From Burhinus oedicnemus (Eukaryota; Chordata; Aves; Charadriiformes; Burhinidae), in NCBI GenBank assembly GCA_008921705.1, contig VFFE01007650.1, positions 1,887,984 through 1,951,983 of the forward strand: DNA of 64,000 bases. The letters are read 5' to 3'. The position numbers and the translations under genes are program-made. A model generated the notes under the pieces. It saw only the letters and a program-made list of their open reading frames with translations, did not search any database and had not been told where the DNA came from. Positions 47,875-59,983 of the stretch are shown here, in pieces (the first letter of the stretch is position 1; each line of letters starts with the position of its first letter).

Positions 47875-50800
47875 CTGAATGACATAAAAATTATGGAAGG
47901 CAATGAGAGGCAGTTCATCATCTCATACACTTAACAGACTAATACAAATAATAAATTTTTTTTCCAATAATTTTAAAATATAAATTAGATCTGATAAAAC
48001 AAAGAATAGGAATAAGGGGGAAGAAATGGGGAAATGGTAGAAGAGTAACATTGCAAACTAAAATATACATGTGTGATGACACTGACCAACTCTAAAGTTT
48101 TCTGCACTGACAAATATGACTTCTCTGTAGCATGATCTCAGCCTCTGTTTCCTTGTAAAGGGATCTAGGTGAACTGCCTAAAATGCTGTGCTAACATCCC
48201 TTTTCCCTTTTGCCTTCACAAGATCTTTGTTACGAACATTGTGGGGATTTGATTTTTCGTCTTCACTGATGTTCATTTTGATTGAACTTACTTAAAAGTG
48301 AGTACAGTTTCTGCTCTTCTGACTTTTTTGATGAATACAGTTCCCAGTCTCCAACCTTATCCTATATGTATGTTTCTTATAACACATTTTAGAAGAATTC
48401 TCTGATTAGTTCTCATAACTTTTTAAAATGAGGCTAATTGACCTTGTCTGCATATTCACTGCTTGAGTGCAATTGGGAAATGATTCAGCTGAAGCCTAGC
48501 AAACACCTTTGATTTTTTTTTCTTTTTTTAATATCGCACTCTGTTGTGTTGCAGGTTTTATAACAATGGAATTTCAAATAAAACCGCTAAGCACTTTCCT
48601 GGCCCTGAGGCTTTTCTCTTGCTACACCTCCTCCAGGTCATATATTCTTTAAAACTAAAACGTATTTGTTGTGAAACATTCCAATGGCTCATAAACTGCC
48701 TAAAAATACAATGGCACTATGACTCGGGGGCGAAAAGGCAAAAGAATCAATTGCATGACATTGTACTGACCTATGTAAATAGTAGCGTTGGGAGAAACCC
48801 CTTTGAATTCCCTATGAAAGTACATATCCCAGAAAAGCAGGAAACCTAGTTAAGATTCATGCAGTTCTACCTATGGAAATCATACCATGTCTTCAAGAGA
48901 AGAGGGAATCCAGCTGTGCTGGTGATTGACTGGAAAGGGAGCAGTTTTTTCTCTAGAAAAAGTGGCTACCTAAAGCAGACACTCAAGTGAACCTGCTTGC
49001 CAGAGTCTCTCAGATACTCCGAGAAAGCTGGATCATATCAAAGGACCTGGATCTTGTTACCAACTGGTATGGTAAAGCTTCTCTAAGAGTGATGCAAAGA
49101 CGCTGTAGGAGTCAAATGTAAAAAATCCTACATTTACAACAATGAAAAACTCTGGGATGGTCATTTTAAAGCACATTCTACTATGAAGAGTACCCTTCAA
49201 CTAGAGAGAGAGGGGGGACAGGCTTTAGTACTTCTGCAGCATGGCAGCAGAATGGTGGAAAGGCAGTCAGAAGCTTACACTAAAGGGAAAGCCACAGCAA
49301 GCCGCATATTTCCATCCCACAGAGAGCTGCCAGAAATTCCCGTGTGACACAGTGGTGCATGGAGGAAGTCATCAGCTAAGGGTGGTGGAACCAGGGGGAA
49401 AAAACCCAACAAGTCTTAAAGTAAAATATATGATTTGACCTCATCTGATGACACTGGTTCTGGAATAAAGGGCGATCTAGGATGCAGGAACACTCTAAGG
49501 CCAAAATTGAATTCTTTCTAGTTTAACGTTGCTCGTTTCATCAAAGAAAGAGGACTGACAGAAGCTAAGAGAGTTTTTTACCATTTGAAAATTTTTAAGG
49601 ACAAAGCAGATATCGCCCATAGAGAACAATATGATAACAAGTGATTTGAAACATAAAGCGTGCTTGACTTCCTTCCCAGCAACAGAAGCTGTGACAGAAG
49701 GTAGGCAAAAAACTAGATTGTTATATTTATCCCCTTTGCTATTTTCTTTTCCATTACTACCTCATTTACAGCTTTGAAGAGCTCATATCTTGTAGTTTCT
49801 AAGATCAAAATGATTGTCTAATAAATGTATAGCCAAAGATGACACCGTTTCATTAAGTGTTGAGGGACTACTTCTTGGGGTGGTGAGGACTTCTGATTGT
49901 ATTCTGATGCGTAGTCATTTGATGTACAGCAACAAAGGTTAAAAAATGTCACCATTTCATATGGAACCGTAGAGGGGTGGGTGATGGCTGGATTTACGCA
50001 GGTAATTAACAAGGTAGTAAGATGACTTGTCAATGTCCCTTCAATGACACCAGGAGTTTTTCTCACATGCTCTTAAACTTGACATATATTGTAATATTTA
50101 AATAGTTTTATTTTCTGACTGTAGAAATGAGGAGACTTTGCTAAGTCTTGGAACAACAACAAAGAAGCGATGACAATCAGCACTAAAAACAATAGGCAGG
50201 AACCAAACGCTATACTGTGGATGCTGTGAGCATCAATTTCTAGACATGTTGACATGGTGTTATTTGCCTGATGTCCAGACTGATTGTCCTAACTATGTAA
50301 TATATTGTGCCAGCATAAGCTGAAACCAGTTCAGATTGCTATTTTTGCCCTTTTCTTACTACTGTGAAGAAGCTCTGTACTCTCACCAATAAAATTTATG
50401 CTTTCTAAAATTTTCTAAAAGGAAGCCACAACCTAAGTGCAATTAAGTAGACACTGCTGATGTATCCTGGAGTGAAAGCTGGCTGACAACCTGCTCAGTC
50501 TCCAGTTTTGATGAGCTATCCACTTCGCTCACATCGAACTGCTATCTCTTTTCTTTCCTTCAGCAAGGCCTACTGAGTCACATAAAAGAACCAGGCTAAA
50601 AACATTTCAAGACACATTGTTCAGTCATCATTCTGTGACTTTTACACATAAGGTTTGTGCCAATTTTGATCTATATTCAAAGTCATAAGTAATTACACAT
50701 GTTACAATTGCTCAGCATGACACCAGTTGATGCTGGCAAGGACTGTGGGTATGTTGCAGTTCTATGTGAGGTTTTCTAGCTAATATATGAGCTTTTATAG

Positions 50801-51127
50801 TTGCTTCCTGTAGAAGCTTACATTCCTGTAGAACTGAAATTAAACTGAATTTTATCTTTGAAAATTAAAAAAACCCTATGTTTAAAGGCAACAGATAAAC
50901 TCACCTTGCAACATGTAAGGCTCTAAATGAAAAATTTGCAGCTTCATTTGGGAAACTACTGGTGCATGAAGCTGACCCCGTAAACAGTAGATGTTGTATT
51001 AAGAAAAGAAACGTATATTTCTTCATACAAAAGGATCTGACCGCACTCTGGCCAGGCTAGGAAAAGAACTAGAACTGCTACACATCTGAATAGTGCTTCT
51101 GTGTTTGCACAAGTCCTGTCCTACTGC
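47875..51127. other. 3.3-kb stretch with no gene recognised
   Basis: No repeat or gene was identified. Minus frame 50255 down to 49818 is open for about 146 codons apart from one TAA (50073-50075) and includes a ~20-residue hydrophobic stretch, but no splice pattern or motif supports it. Confidence 0.45.
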
Positions 51128-51470
51128 TGTCCCACAAGCTGGGTTCATTTACCCGGTGTGCAAAATTCCAATATACCCACAGAGCAGAGGTACTTATTTA
51201 TTTTGTTTCTGCAGAGATGAGTGCTAGGTGGTAACCCACAAAACCAGCACACAGGTCCACAAAACCTTTGATACGTTTATATGATTCAAAATACAGGAGT
51301 ACACACCTGTGATTATAATGATTGGTTAGTATTTTATCCTAACAATTTCTATTGGTTATTATTATTCCTTGCTTTCATTTAAAGTTACAGTGTCTTTTAA
51401 TTGAAGTGCGCATGCTCAACGCAGTGGGGGAAGTAGTTCTGCTCAGTCTCTAATTGAGTCGGTGGTCACA
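51128..51470 (-). mobile_element. ERV LTR, antisense, ~343 bp
   Basis: On the minus strand the element starts TGTGACCACC at 51470 and ends near GTGGGACA at 51128. It contains a TATA box (TTTATA at 51276-51281 on plus) and a polyadenylation signal (TTTATT at 51197-51202 on plus) about 79 bases further on, followed by a short U5. Immediately upstream in the element's sense is a polypurine tract AGGGGGAAAT (51471-51480), which in retroviruses abuts the U3 end of the 3' LTR. That places this as the 3' LTR of a minus-strand provirus remnant rather than a clean solo LTR. The 51128 end is inferred from the ACA terminus; no target-site duplication could be confirmed. Confidence 0.65.
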
Positions 51471-51600
51471 ATTTCCCCCTGATGCCTTTACCTTTCCCCC
51501 AGTTATAACTGTATTCTTGCTGACTTTGTGTTTCTTCAGCAATTTACTTGCCTAATTCATCCTTGGGGTAAGATGCTTCCTTTTTGGTCAGTCTTAAGTT
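51471..51600 (-). mobile_element. Scrap of ERV internal sequence with polypurine tract, antisense
   Basis: Directly 5' (element sense) of the LTR is the polypurine tract at 51471-51480, with a second purine block GGGGGAAAGG at 51494-51503. A short minus-strand frame here has the Lys/Gly-rich look of the end of a retroviral env and would run a few codons into the LTR before stopping. It opens after a TAG about 40 codons earlier. No larger gag, pol or env sequence was recognised farther right, so the provirus is truncated and cannot encode viral proteins. How far internal sequence extends beyond 51600 is unclear. Confidence 0.4.
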
Positions 51601-53524
51601 CTTTGTGGTATAGCTATTAGCAAGGCCTGTTTTACAAGACTTGCAAATTTTTATGGCTCTTTTGTTTTTGTTCTGCAGAAGATTCTATTTTCTAAAGTAC
51701 ATCACTACCAAGCAGTGAAATTCATGCCTTTTTAAAAATACTATGCTTTTCCTCCACCTATCTCATCCAAAGGCCCCATCAGTCAGGCTGAGAGAACTGC
51801 TGTCCTATGTGGCTGGCCTGTATGAACACCATGCCAGGGGTTCAGGCATGAATGGGGAGACTGGGAATACAAGAGTGGGTCTAAAAGATGTAGAAGGGAA
51901 CAACAGCTCACATGAACAATGAAACAACAGGAAAATTGCTAGCAATTCAGCCTTTTTTTTCTTCCCCTCATGGTCACGTCCTTGCCTGGTTGAGTGAACA
52001 CAAATTCATGACATTTTATAGCTGACTTTAAGTCCTAAATCCAGAGGATCGAGGCTACCGTGGCACACTGCATGTTCCTCACATGTTCTGGACAGGGCAG
52101 GTTTTCATCTCCTGGCTACTGGAGTTGGCTTCTTACTCCACCCAATGGACAGTTCAGAATCATTTCCAACATGCTTGCCATATGCTACACAAAACAGTCA
52201 ACTCACAGGATCACAAGAGTCTCAAGTTAAGTGGGTATCATGGTGCATAAATTTCTTTCTGGATCTAGAGATCTGGTATACAAGAAGCCCTGAAGTGCCA
52301 CTATATCCAAGGAAAACCAAAGAAGCAGTATACCTTAATAAACATACTGACTCAAAGAGGACTGGTTTTGCATTTGTGGGAGGGAAGCATAACTCAATTC
52401 AATCAAAAGCATATTTGAAGCAAACTAAAATTAAATACATTCAAAGTGTGTAAAACTCACCCCATCTTTAGCACAGATGCAGTGACATCTATTCAAGTTA
52501 GTTTCAGTATTATTTTTTGTGAGATGACCTCTCCAGTACTCTCCTGAAACATGCTTTAGCATTAGTCAATATCTTTGAAACAGAAGACAGATACAGTGGT
52601 AATTTTCAAAAACTTTTCCATCAGATGTCAGAGTTTTATTGCTGTTTGCCAACGACCATTTTCCACAACAGAGCTAATACTTGCAGTGCTGAACTGTCAC
52701 ATTCAAAAGCAGTCTATTGCAGTGGTGATTCTTGTGGGCATTATTTGTTATGAATGTTCTCTTCAGACTAGGGTAGGACAGAGGACCAAGTTTTCATTTC
52801 TGGGAAGTTTCATTTTTTTTCACCTAAATAGGAAATAAGAAATCCGGTTTTTCCTACTTAGAAGGGGAACAATCTAGTGAGATATTATCTGAATGACCAC
52901 ACATGACTCAGAGAGTGTTGATACACTCTCTTACCTTGTTATTTGAAATCAAAATGGTAAATAAACATCTGAAAGATTTTGATCCCAGAGACTACTGCTG
53001 AATCCTATGGCTACTACAGTCTTGAACCCTATGATTCAGCTTATCGATGTAGTCAGACACAGCATCTGGCACTGTAACTGTCTGCATGTTAGGAAATGGT
53101 TGTGCAGGCATGCTTGTATGTTAGTATTCATGTTTGTTACTATTTCAGGCTTTGTTGAAGAACAATTTTGCAGGCACATTCAGCTGAATTTGTGTACTCA
53201 TTGTTGTACTTTCAAAATCCACCAATCAAACTTCTTCAGGTCTACCAACTCATTCTTACTCCAACCATTTGTCTCACATCTAACAGACAGTGACTGAGGT
53301 AGGCATTTATCACTTGGGCATTTTGATTTCATCTGATGTTTAAATTGTTTCTAGAAATAATAAGACAAATGCTAGTCTGATTAAAATAAGTACTGGTCGA
53401 GTATAACATTTTTTTATTGCCTATTTAGTGTGACATTCTTCTGATCAGTTCTATTGATGCATTTAGTATACTATCAAAGAAAATATTATTGTGCATCAAT
53501 ATAAAAATGATCATATCAGAGGAG
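51601..53524. other. No gene recognised
   Basis: Nothing identifiable was seen. It may hold more of the degraded ERV interior at its left side, but no motif supports this. Confidence 0.45.
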
Positions 53525-53830
53525 GACTAAAATGCAAAAAGAGGATGTAAAGAGTGGAAACAAGGATGGCCAACAAAGGAAGTGTATAAAACCATAGTTC
53601 AAACATCAAGGGACAAAGGAGGAAAGCCAAAGCCCACCTGGAGCTAAAAATACTCATAGTTAGGCATAAGGGGTAACAGAATGGGATTTTACACGTTTCC
53701 TAACACAAAAGGAGTTCTAGAGAAAATGTGAGTCTTTTGAATGGGGAGACAACATAATGATGGATGTTATGGAAAAGGTCAAAGTGCTCAAAGCCTCTTC
53801 TGTCTTGGTCTTCACAGCCGCAGTCCTGGT
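53525..53830 (+). mobile_element. CR1 LINE fragment (endonuclease-RT linker), old
   Basis: Sense CR1 wording is visible: GTGGAAACAAGGATGGCC (WKQG), then GAAAGCCAAAGCCCACCTGGAG (KAKAHLE), AAAAGGAGTTCTAGAGAAAATGTG (KRSSRENV), GGAAAAGGTCAAAGTGCTCAA (EKVKVL) and CTCTTCTGTCTTGGTCTTCAC (SSVLVFT). These follow the ORF2 linker order KAKAHLEL...NKRKTRENVG...EKAEVLNAFFASVFT. Both ends are truncated, no tail is present and the reading frame is broken. Compared with the same region in the CR1 at 45357-46971 it is clearly more diverged. Confidence 0.85.
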
Positions 53831-54429
53831 GTCTGTGTCTATGTTTTGGGCAGCTGAAGAGCAGCCAAACATGGTAGGAGCCAAGCCAAATCTACCCCAG
53901 TGAATTCTGCTGTGCCAGTGTCACTGCACAGGTGAGATCAGTGCTGGGGAGTGCACTTTGGCACATAGCCTTAATGTAGACCTCTAAACTCAAAACCATG
54001 GGAAGCCACTGTTTCATGGATGGGTATTTGCTTGTCTCCAAATTGAGCTTTGTGGTGACAGCAAAGAAAGGGCTGTCTTGCAAAAAGCATTCAATAGTGA
54101 ATTTTGTAGTATATCCAAAAAAATTTGATTCCTAATCTCCTTGCTGAGACCTGCAAACAGCTGAGGTGATGATAGTAAAGAAAATAAATTGCTGTAACCC
54201 AGAAATGTGATCAAGTTTTAGTTCTAGGCTGTTACTTTCTTTCTGATAGTGTTACAAACAGATTGTCTGTATTTTTCACTTGAAAATGGATTTCTAATTT
54301 CCAGTGAATCATGTCATTCAGGTCAATCGGCTTATAAATGTGGCAAATGAATGTCTACAGTGGTTAAATATGTAAGTATGTGTGTGGAGGTCTGAAGAAC
54401 AGTGGATGGAGGAAAGGCTCACAGCCTTG
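53831..54429. other. No confirmed gene; weak exon-like segment on minus strand
   Basis: A minus-strand open frame (54131 down to 53892) sits after an unusually good pyrimidine-rich acceptor ending at 54151, but a TAG (54134-54132) lies between that acceptor and the frame. See findings. No repeat was recognised here. Confidence 0.35.
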
Positions 54430-54596
54430 TCTTTCATCTGTACTCTAGAATTGGGACTGCCACTGACATATGCTTAGTCACTTCCACTCCCTGCTCACAT
54501 TTCCCGAACAATATAGAGGCAATGAGCTTATGATCTGCTTTACAAAGTGCTTTGAGATACACTGATGAAAAGTGCTAGCATGCGATGTGTTATTAA
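54430..54596 (+). mobile_element. MIR-like SINE relic
   Basis: The order of phrases matches the CORE-SINE/MIR consensus: GACATATGCTTAGTCACTTCC (consensus GACCTTGGGCAAGTCACTTAACC), CTCACATTTCCC (CTCAGTTTCCC), AATATAGAGGCAATGA, then CTTTACAAAGTGCTTTGAGATAC and TGATGAAAAGTGCTAGCATGC, which follow the tail wording AAAGCGCTTTGAGATCC...GATGAAAGGCGCTATATAA. It is a very old, non-coding retroposon mobilised by LINE machinery and one of the oldest datable objects in the window. The 5' boundary is approximate. Confidence 0.65.
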
Positions 54597-56134
54597 CTTT
54601 CTCGATGACCAGAAAAGCTTTTGAGATCAACCTGGAAAGCTTTCAAACAAGTCTTCTTATGATTTAACATGATTGTAATGAAGATGACAATGATTATAAT
54701 GAAGACAGACTTTCCTTCTCAAACCCGAATCACCATGAAGTATTATTACAATTTGCACAGAAACCAAAATGATCCATTTGAATAGGAGACTGTGGCTTGC
54801 TAAGATATGTATTTTGTCCTTTTCTTCCTTCCTGTCTTTTTATTTAAAAATGCTTCATTTAAAAGAGAAATCTAAATTTAAATTCTGGTTTGTGTGGTAT
54901 AATTGTGCTGTTAGCAAGGAGTGTTCCTTTCTCCAGCTTAATTCTACTAGACCCAGGCAGCAAGGCATCATAGATCTTCATGCCAAACAGAAGTAATTTT
55001 TGGTGCTGCAGGGCCATATGAAACCATACCAGCCTCTACGTCCCCACGGTGTTGCTGTCGATGCTATAGAAATTTTGTGTAGAAGGTTGTTTCTCATGTC
55101 TTCTTCTGGTTTATTTGCTTGCCACTAAAATTCTGTCCTTTCTATGCATTTTTTAAAAATTCCTTTGAAATGCCAACTTCTAGGCAAAGAAAATGCAATA
55201 AGTCTAATTTCTTAGTACTTCAGTGATGAATTTTAGACAGTCCTATACAGAAAATTTTTATCTCAACTTGGTAAAGAACTTTAAGACATTGAGGAATTTT
55301 TCTATATTGGAAATGGCAACAGCAACAATAGGTCTTACTGAATAAAGAGATTATTGAATAGGGCAGAGCTTATTGCTTGGCATTCTTCGAGGACTCATCT
55401 TGCTACAAATCTTATCAAAAGTTTTCTTCAGCATCCTGGTACAAAAATCAGGAATATGTAGATGACTGATAATGACACAAACCCAGAGCACTGTTTATAT
55501 GGTGACAAACTGTATTATCATCGTTATAATAATTATAGGAATGGAAGGAAAAAAGTTGTATGGTGATCATGATAGGGCTTAATAAGAATTTGTATTAAAA
55601 TTAGGGAGCTCATCAGTTTGAACTGATGAAAAGTCCAGTAATGTTATTTGATCCAGGATGTCTATGAGTGGTTAAGATGACAAAATTGTAGAAAAGCCAA
55701 AGTGATTTTAAGACAGATAACTTCTGGGCTATAATAGTATTGCTTCACTCAGCCTTGTAAGACATCATGGAGAATGCTATAAACAGGACAAATTCTAGGT
55801 AAAGAAAATGGCTACTAAGACAGCAAGGAACAAAAATCTTATCTAGCATGAGGAGATTAAAAGAGCTTCTCTTGTTTCACTTTGCAAAAAGCTGTCCAAA
55901 AGTGGATTTGATTGCTCTTTGTGAATACAGTTTAGCACAAACACCAAGAAAAAAAAAGAATTATTTATACTGAAAGGCAGTACTACCAGCAGATATAAAC
56001 AAACTATTCATAATTTTATGTTAAAGTTTATATCAATATTTCAAATTATGGGAACAATGTGGCTTGAGAACTGCTTGCAAAATTTAAAATTAACCAGTTT
56101 CACAATAGTGCTGGATTAAATTCTGGAAATTGTT

Positions 56135-56207
56135 ATATGATGCATATTATATATATTATTATATTTTTATATATGATTATATAATATATACTATATATAT
56201 GATGCAT
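56135..56207. repeat. AT-rich microsatellite bounded by direct copies of ATATGATGCAT
   Basis: ATATGATGCAT occurs at 56135-56145 and again at 56197-56207. Between them is an almost pure A/T tract of TATA and ATT runs with several self-complementary stretches able to form a cruciform. No element was recognised; slippage in an AT-rich microsatellite explains it. Confidence 0.8.
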
Positions 56208-56737
56208 GCTATAATAAGAGATGAGACTTAAAGTGTTTACTATATATATTTTCCTAATCTTTAATATTCTAGTTAGTACAATTTAAGCACACAGTAAAAT
56301 CTTATTGTGTCGTTAGTACATGAACTTGCTTAATGGTGTTGCAGTAAGCAAATATCAGAAACCAGTGTAATATTTTATTTGTATACTTGACACAGGCTCA
56401 TTTTGAATGTAAGATTTGACTGTGTTCTCACATGAGTGACAGGAAAATAAAGCCACAACATATCAAAAAAAATCAGAAAGGAATTTTTGACTGTGGAACA
56501 GAATTGGAAAATTGACTATACTTTAAATGTTATGGTTTCTCTCTGTTGGAGTTTTTTTTCTCAGTGCTCACTGTAGCTACTAAGGCATACTGAAAAATCT
56601 GCAAGATCATTGAAAGGAGTACTTTTACGTGTCAAGGCAGGTGAAACCTGAAGAATACCATTGATATAGCAATTCCTACAGCACTGTGTGTAGCCCTTTA
56701 ATTTTTCAGGAGTCTAATAATTTTTCTGGGTAGGTTT

Positions 56738-56764
56738 CTGTTTGTTTGCTTGTTTGTTTGTTTT
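56738..56764 (+). repeat. (TGTT)n microsatellite
   Basis: About six TGTT units with one interruption (GCT), followed by a T run and AACCC. Confidence 0.85.
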
Positions 56765-57638
56765 TAACCCTTACAGCCAGTGAACTATGCAGCTTCTAAA
56801 AATCAACTTAAAGACTGCTGAACCAGTGAGTCATCATGACTATTTTCATGTGAGGCACTGAAATATATGATTGTTAGCGCATAATGACTGGGTCTGAATT
56901 CACAAACTGAGCTGTGGCAAGACCTGTCCTCCAGCACTGAGTCCAGCTGGTACAGAATAGCTGAAGTCTAAGTTAGCAACCATTAGTAGCCTCTCAGAAA
57001 AAAAAGACAGATATACCCAAACTGCATACTGAGAGTGGTCCCCAGCCTGTGCTAACCTTTCAACTATGCACAGGAATTGTTTGCGATAGAAAATAATTTG
57101 TTTTGGTCCCAAAATGGCCAGGGACTATTCCACCAATTTGAATGGTGGAAGGGATCACATTGCAGTGCCCAGGACTCGGTCTCAGCTGTAGTTAAAGTAT
57201 TGGTACAGCCAGAGCCTCATAGTCCTGTTTGAATGAGGTTTTTCATGTCCTTCATAAGTTATCAAGTGGTGGTTGATTTAAGTGCTTCTTATGTTCCTGA
57301 TTGCAGTACAGCTAAATTTAAATGATCTCCTTAAGAAATCTTTAAGAACTGCTTGCCTTAACCCTAATGCAGCCTCAAGGCTCATTCTCAACTAAGACCA
57401 CTCTATTTCATATTAATGACTTTAAATTTTTTATAGTAACTGGTTCACTGAAGCCTCACATCTTCAGTGGCTAATTGTTACACCATGTTTACTGGCGTAA
57501 TTGATTGGAAAATATGACTTGATTGCTGCTGCTGACTTACTGTGTTCTGCAGTGCTGCAGTGCCTGAAACGTAGTCGATGACTTTGTCTTCTGGTTTGGA
57601 TAGTGGTACATTTTTCTTAGGCTGGATTTAACTCTCAT

Positions 57639-57670
57639 ATATACCAGTATAAGTATATACCAGTATAAGT
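57639..57670 (+). repeat. Perfect 16-bp tandem duplication
   Basis: ATATACCAGTATAAGT occurs at 57639-57654 and again, identical, at 57655-57670. Perfect identity suggests a recent duplication. Confidence 0.9.
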
Positions 57671-59636
57671 AAGCAGCTGCACTTATTTCACTTGGTATTT
57701 CCTGCACCAGTAACACTCAAACAAAGAATGCTTACAGCATATGTACCGCATGAGATTGCGGTACTAACAAAACATAGCATGCAGCTATATAAATTAACCA
57801 AGTGGTAAATACTGTAAAGTGACAGCATCAATGAGATCTCACTCTTGGTTTGTGTCAGAAATCCCCGACAGGGCTGAACTTGAGCTACACTCTTGTCACT
57901 GAATTCTTTGTGCATACAACTAAATCTCTTCCACTTCACCCCCTATCCTTCAGTGAATGTGCAAATGGATTGCTTCCCCTTCCTCCCCACAGGTATGTAA
58001 CCCTGACCATCTGCTTCCATCCACTGCGACTGTGATCTCTCCTTTGACAGAACAAGCTCTAGCAAGGGATTGTTAAGAGCCTTAGTTTCTGAGCAACTAA
58101 CCAGTAGCAACATTTTTTGCTGTCAGCAGCCATTGCTGTAATTATGTGTTTGTGCTCATATTCTGTTGTTATGTGAGGAAGAAGGGTGCTTCTAAGGCAA
58201 AAGAGAAAGAAACCTTATAAAAGTTTAATTATAAATACTTTTGCCCTGTGTAGCTTCTCTGTTACTGAGAATATGAACAGTGCTGAATGTAATTCTGCCA
58301 ACACAGGACTGCATGCAGCCGAGGTATGGGGCAGTATCACTGCAGTACAGCCAGGAGTGCAATTGTGCTGCAGCGAGGAACTCTTCTTCCTTGACCTTCT
58401 TTCTTCAAGACATGGGTTACACTGTCACAATTGGCTGTGTTCTCACCCCTGGGGATGCAGAAGGGAAAAGGAGGGGACTAAACACAAGAAAGGGCTTATG
58501 TGCTTGAATTCAAGCCTGAACTTGGGGTATAAAATGCATGTTGCTGCCTACCCCAGAAGTCAACTTGACCTCCTTGATACTTACATTTTAATTTCCAAGT
58601 TTCCCAAGAGCTTGTATATGATAGTAAGTGGCTGTCTTTTCTGCGCTGAGCATTTCCACACATACAGCAGACCAAAATCCAAACAGCACTTCCACCTCCA
58701 GTCAATCCTTTAATAAATCCCTCACTATAACTTAAGAACGTAGTCCCAGAGTATCTGAAATTACTGCAATAGGCTTTTAAAGATTAGGAAGGGTAGTGAT
58801 GATGTTGACCTTTGCTTATCTTACTTTTTTGGGAAGTGGGAAACCCTAATTCAGTCCCCTCTTCAGCTTGAGGGGTTACAAAATCATCTCCTTGGAAGAA
58901 TGCGTCTTTCCATAAGCAGCTCTACAGAGTGAGTCAGTTACGACAGAGCACCACTGTATGACTTATTACAGAAGTAGGGAGGAAATGATGGGGTTACCCC
59001 TGCCTCCTTCTTATAAAATAGTTTTTTGGTGTCAGCACTTGCCTAGTTTTGGACCTTCATTTCTACTTCCAGTGTATTTTATCCCCTCATTGTTGAATAT
59101 AAAATGGATCTGAATAAAGCCATGAAGCTGTGACTCCCTTGTTCTCCAGAGTGCCCTGTTTGCTTGGCAGGAGATGCCTACATCTGTCTTGCTGTCCCAC
59201 ACTGGTCCTCTGCACCCAGAACTCCTTTTGGCACAATTACACAACTTCATTCTGAAGAGATGGGTCACAGTAACAGTAAAACCAGCAAAAACGGAAAATT
59301 GAACTTGAATGAATATATATATGTAATAGCAAATAAATATTAAAAGCAGGAGTGAATATGTTATCGTGTTTTTATAAAGAGTTATTTAAACCTGATATTG
59401 TAAGTTTAATTGCTTCTACTTCATGCAGAATTTATTTGAGTTAGTTTTTTGCCTAATATTTAGGCTACTTAGGTTAATTAAAGACCAATAGAATTTTATT
59501 TTCTTTGACTTTTTATGGTGTTAAAAGTGAAAAGTAGAGAAAGTTGACTGTTCTCAACCTAGATAATGATTTTGGTATTGATGCAAAGTACTGTTATCAG
59601 GCTTCTGAGGCAGATTACTGAGGAGGAATTAGGCAT

Positions 59637-59983
59637 TGTAGGATTGAAAGGGTTAACAGGATTGAAGTACTGAAGGGTCCAGGTCATGTCCGAAGGGAGG
59701 AAACTTGTGTGTCTGGAATAGGAGTAAAAACAAGATTAGAAGGAAATAAACGAGCGAGCGCATGACCTTTGTTTGTGAAAGAGGGAACTCCAAGGTTGTA
59801 AAAGATAGCCAATTGTATCAGCTAAAGGGATGCATGAAGGATGCGTGAACAGGACACATAAACCAATAAAAGATCACTTAGTGGCGCGTGTATAAACAAG
59901 TAGAAAGTATATAACCAGTGTAATATTTTAATAAAGGGTCTTCGATTTATCCTCTATTAGAGTCTGTGCATTAATCCGCTACA
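59637..59983 (+). mobile_element. Solo ERV LTR, ~347 bp
   Basis: The segment starts TGTAGG and ends CCGCTACA; TGTAG and CTACA are inverse complements, as expected of LTR ends. A TATA box TATATAA lies at 59908-59914 and the polyadenylation signal AATAAA at 59930-59935, only about 16 bases later. This is followed by GGTCTTCGATTTATCC...AGTCTGTGCATTAATCCGC, wording remembered from avian LTRs. No internal viral sequence adjoins. The flanks for this boundary (GGCAT and GATGA) do not match. If the left end were moved to TGAGG at 59619, the flanks would be GATTAC and GATGAC, a 6-bp duplication with one mismatch. The start is therefore uncertain by 18 bases. Confidence 0.75.

Larger units (their letters stand above)
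54597..59636. other. 5-kb stretch with no gene recognised
   Basis: No gene was identified. Small repeats are listed separately (56135-56207, 56738-56764, 57639-57670). A diverged 21-bp tandem pair of ATGATTRTAATGAAGAYRA type starts at 54669. The 175-codon frame at 58186-58713 has no motif and no supporting context. Confidence 0.5.

Noticed and set aside
49818..50255. Minus-strand frame open for ~146 codons apart from one TAA, with a possible membrane helix
   Set aside because: The hydrophobic stretch is short, the stop is in the middle, and no consensus splice sites fit; chance cannot be excluded.
53820..53931. Plus-strand acceptor (TATGTTTTGGGCAG) and donor (CACAG|GTGAGA) pair
   Set aside because: All three frames between them contain stop codons, so it is not a coding exon; a non-coding exon cannot be judged from sequence.
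58186..58713. 175-codon plus-strand open frame
   Set aside because: No recognisable domain, signal or splice context; composition is unremarkable and the flanks show no gene structure.
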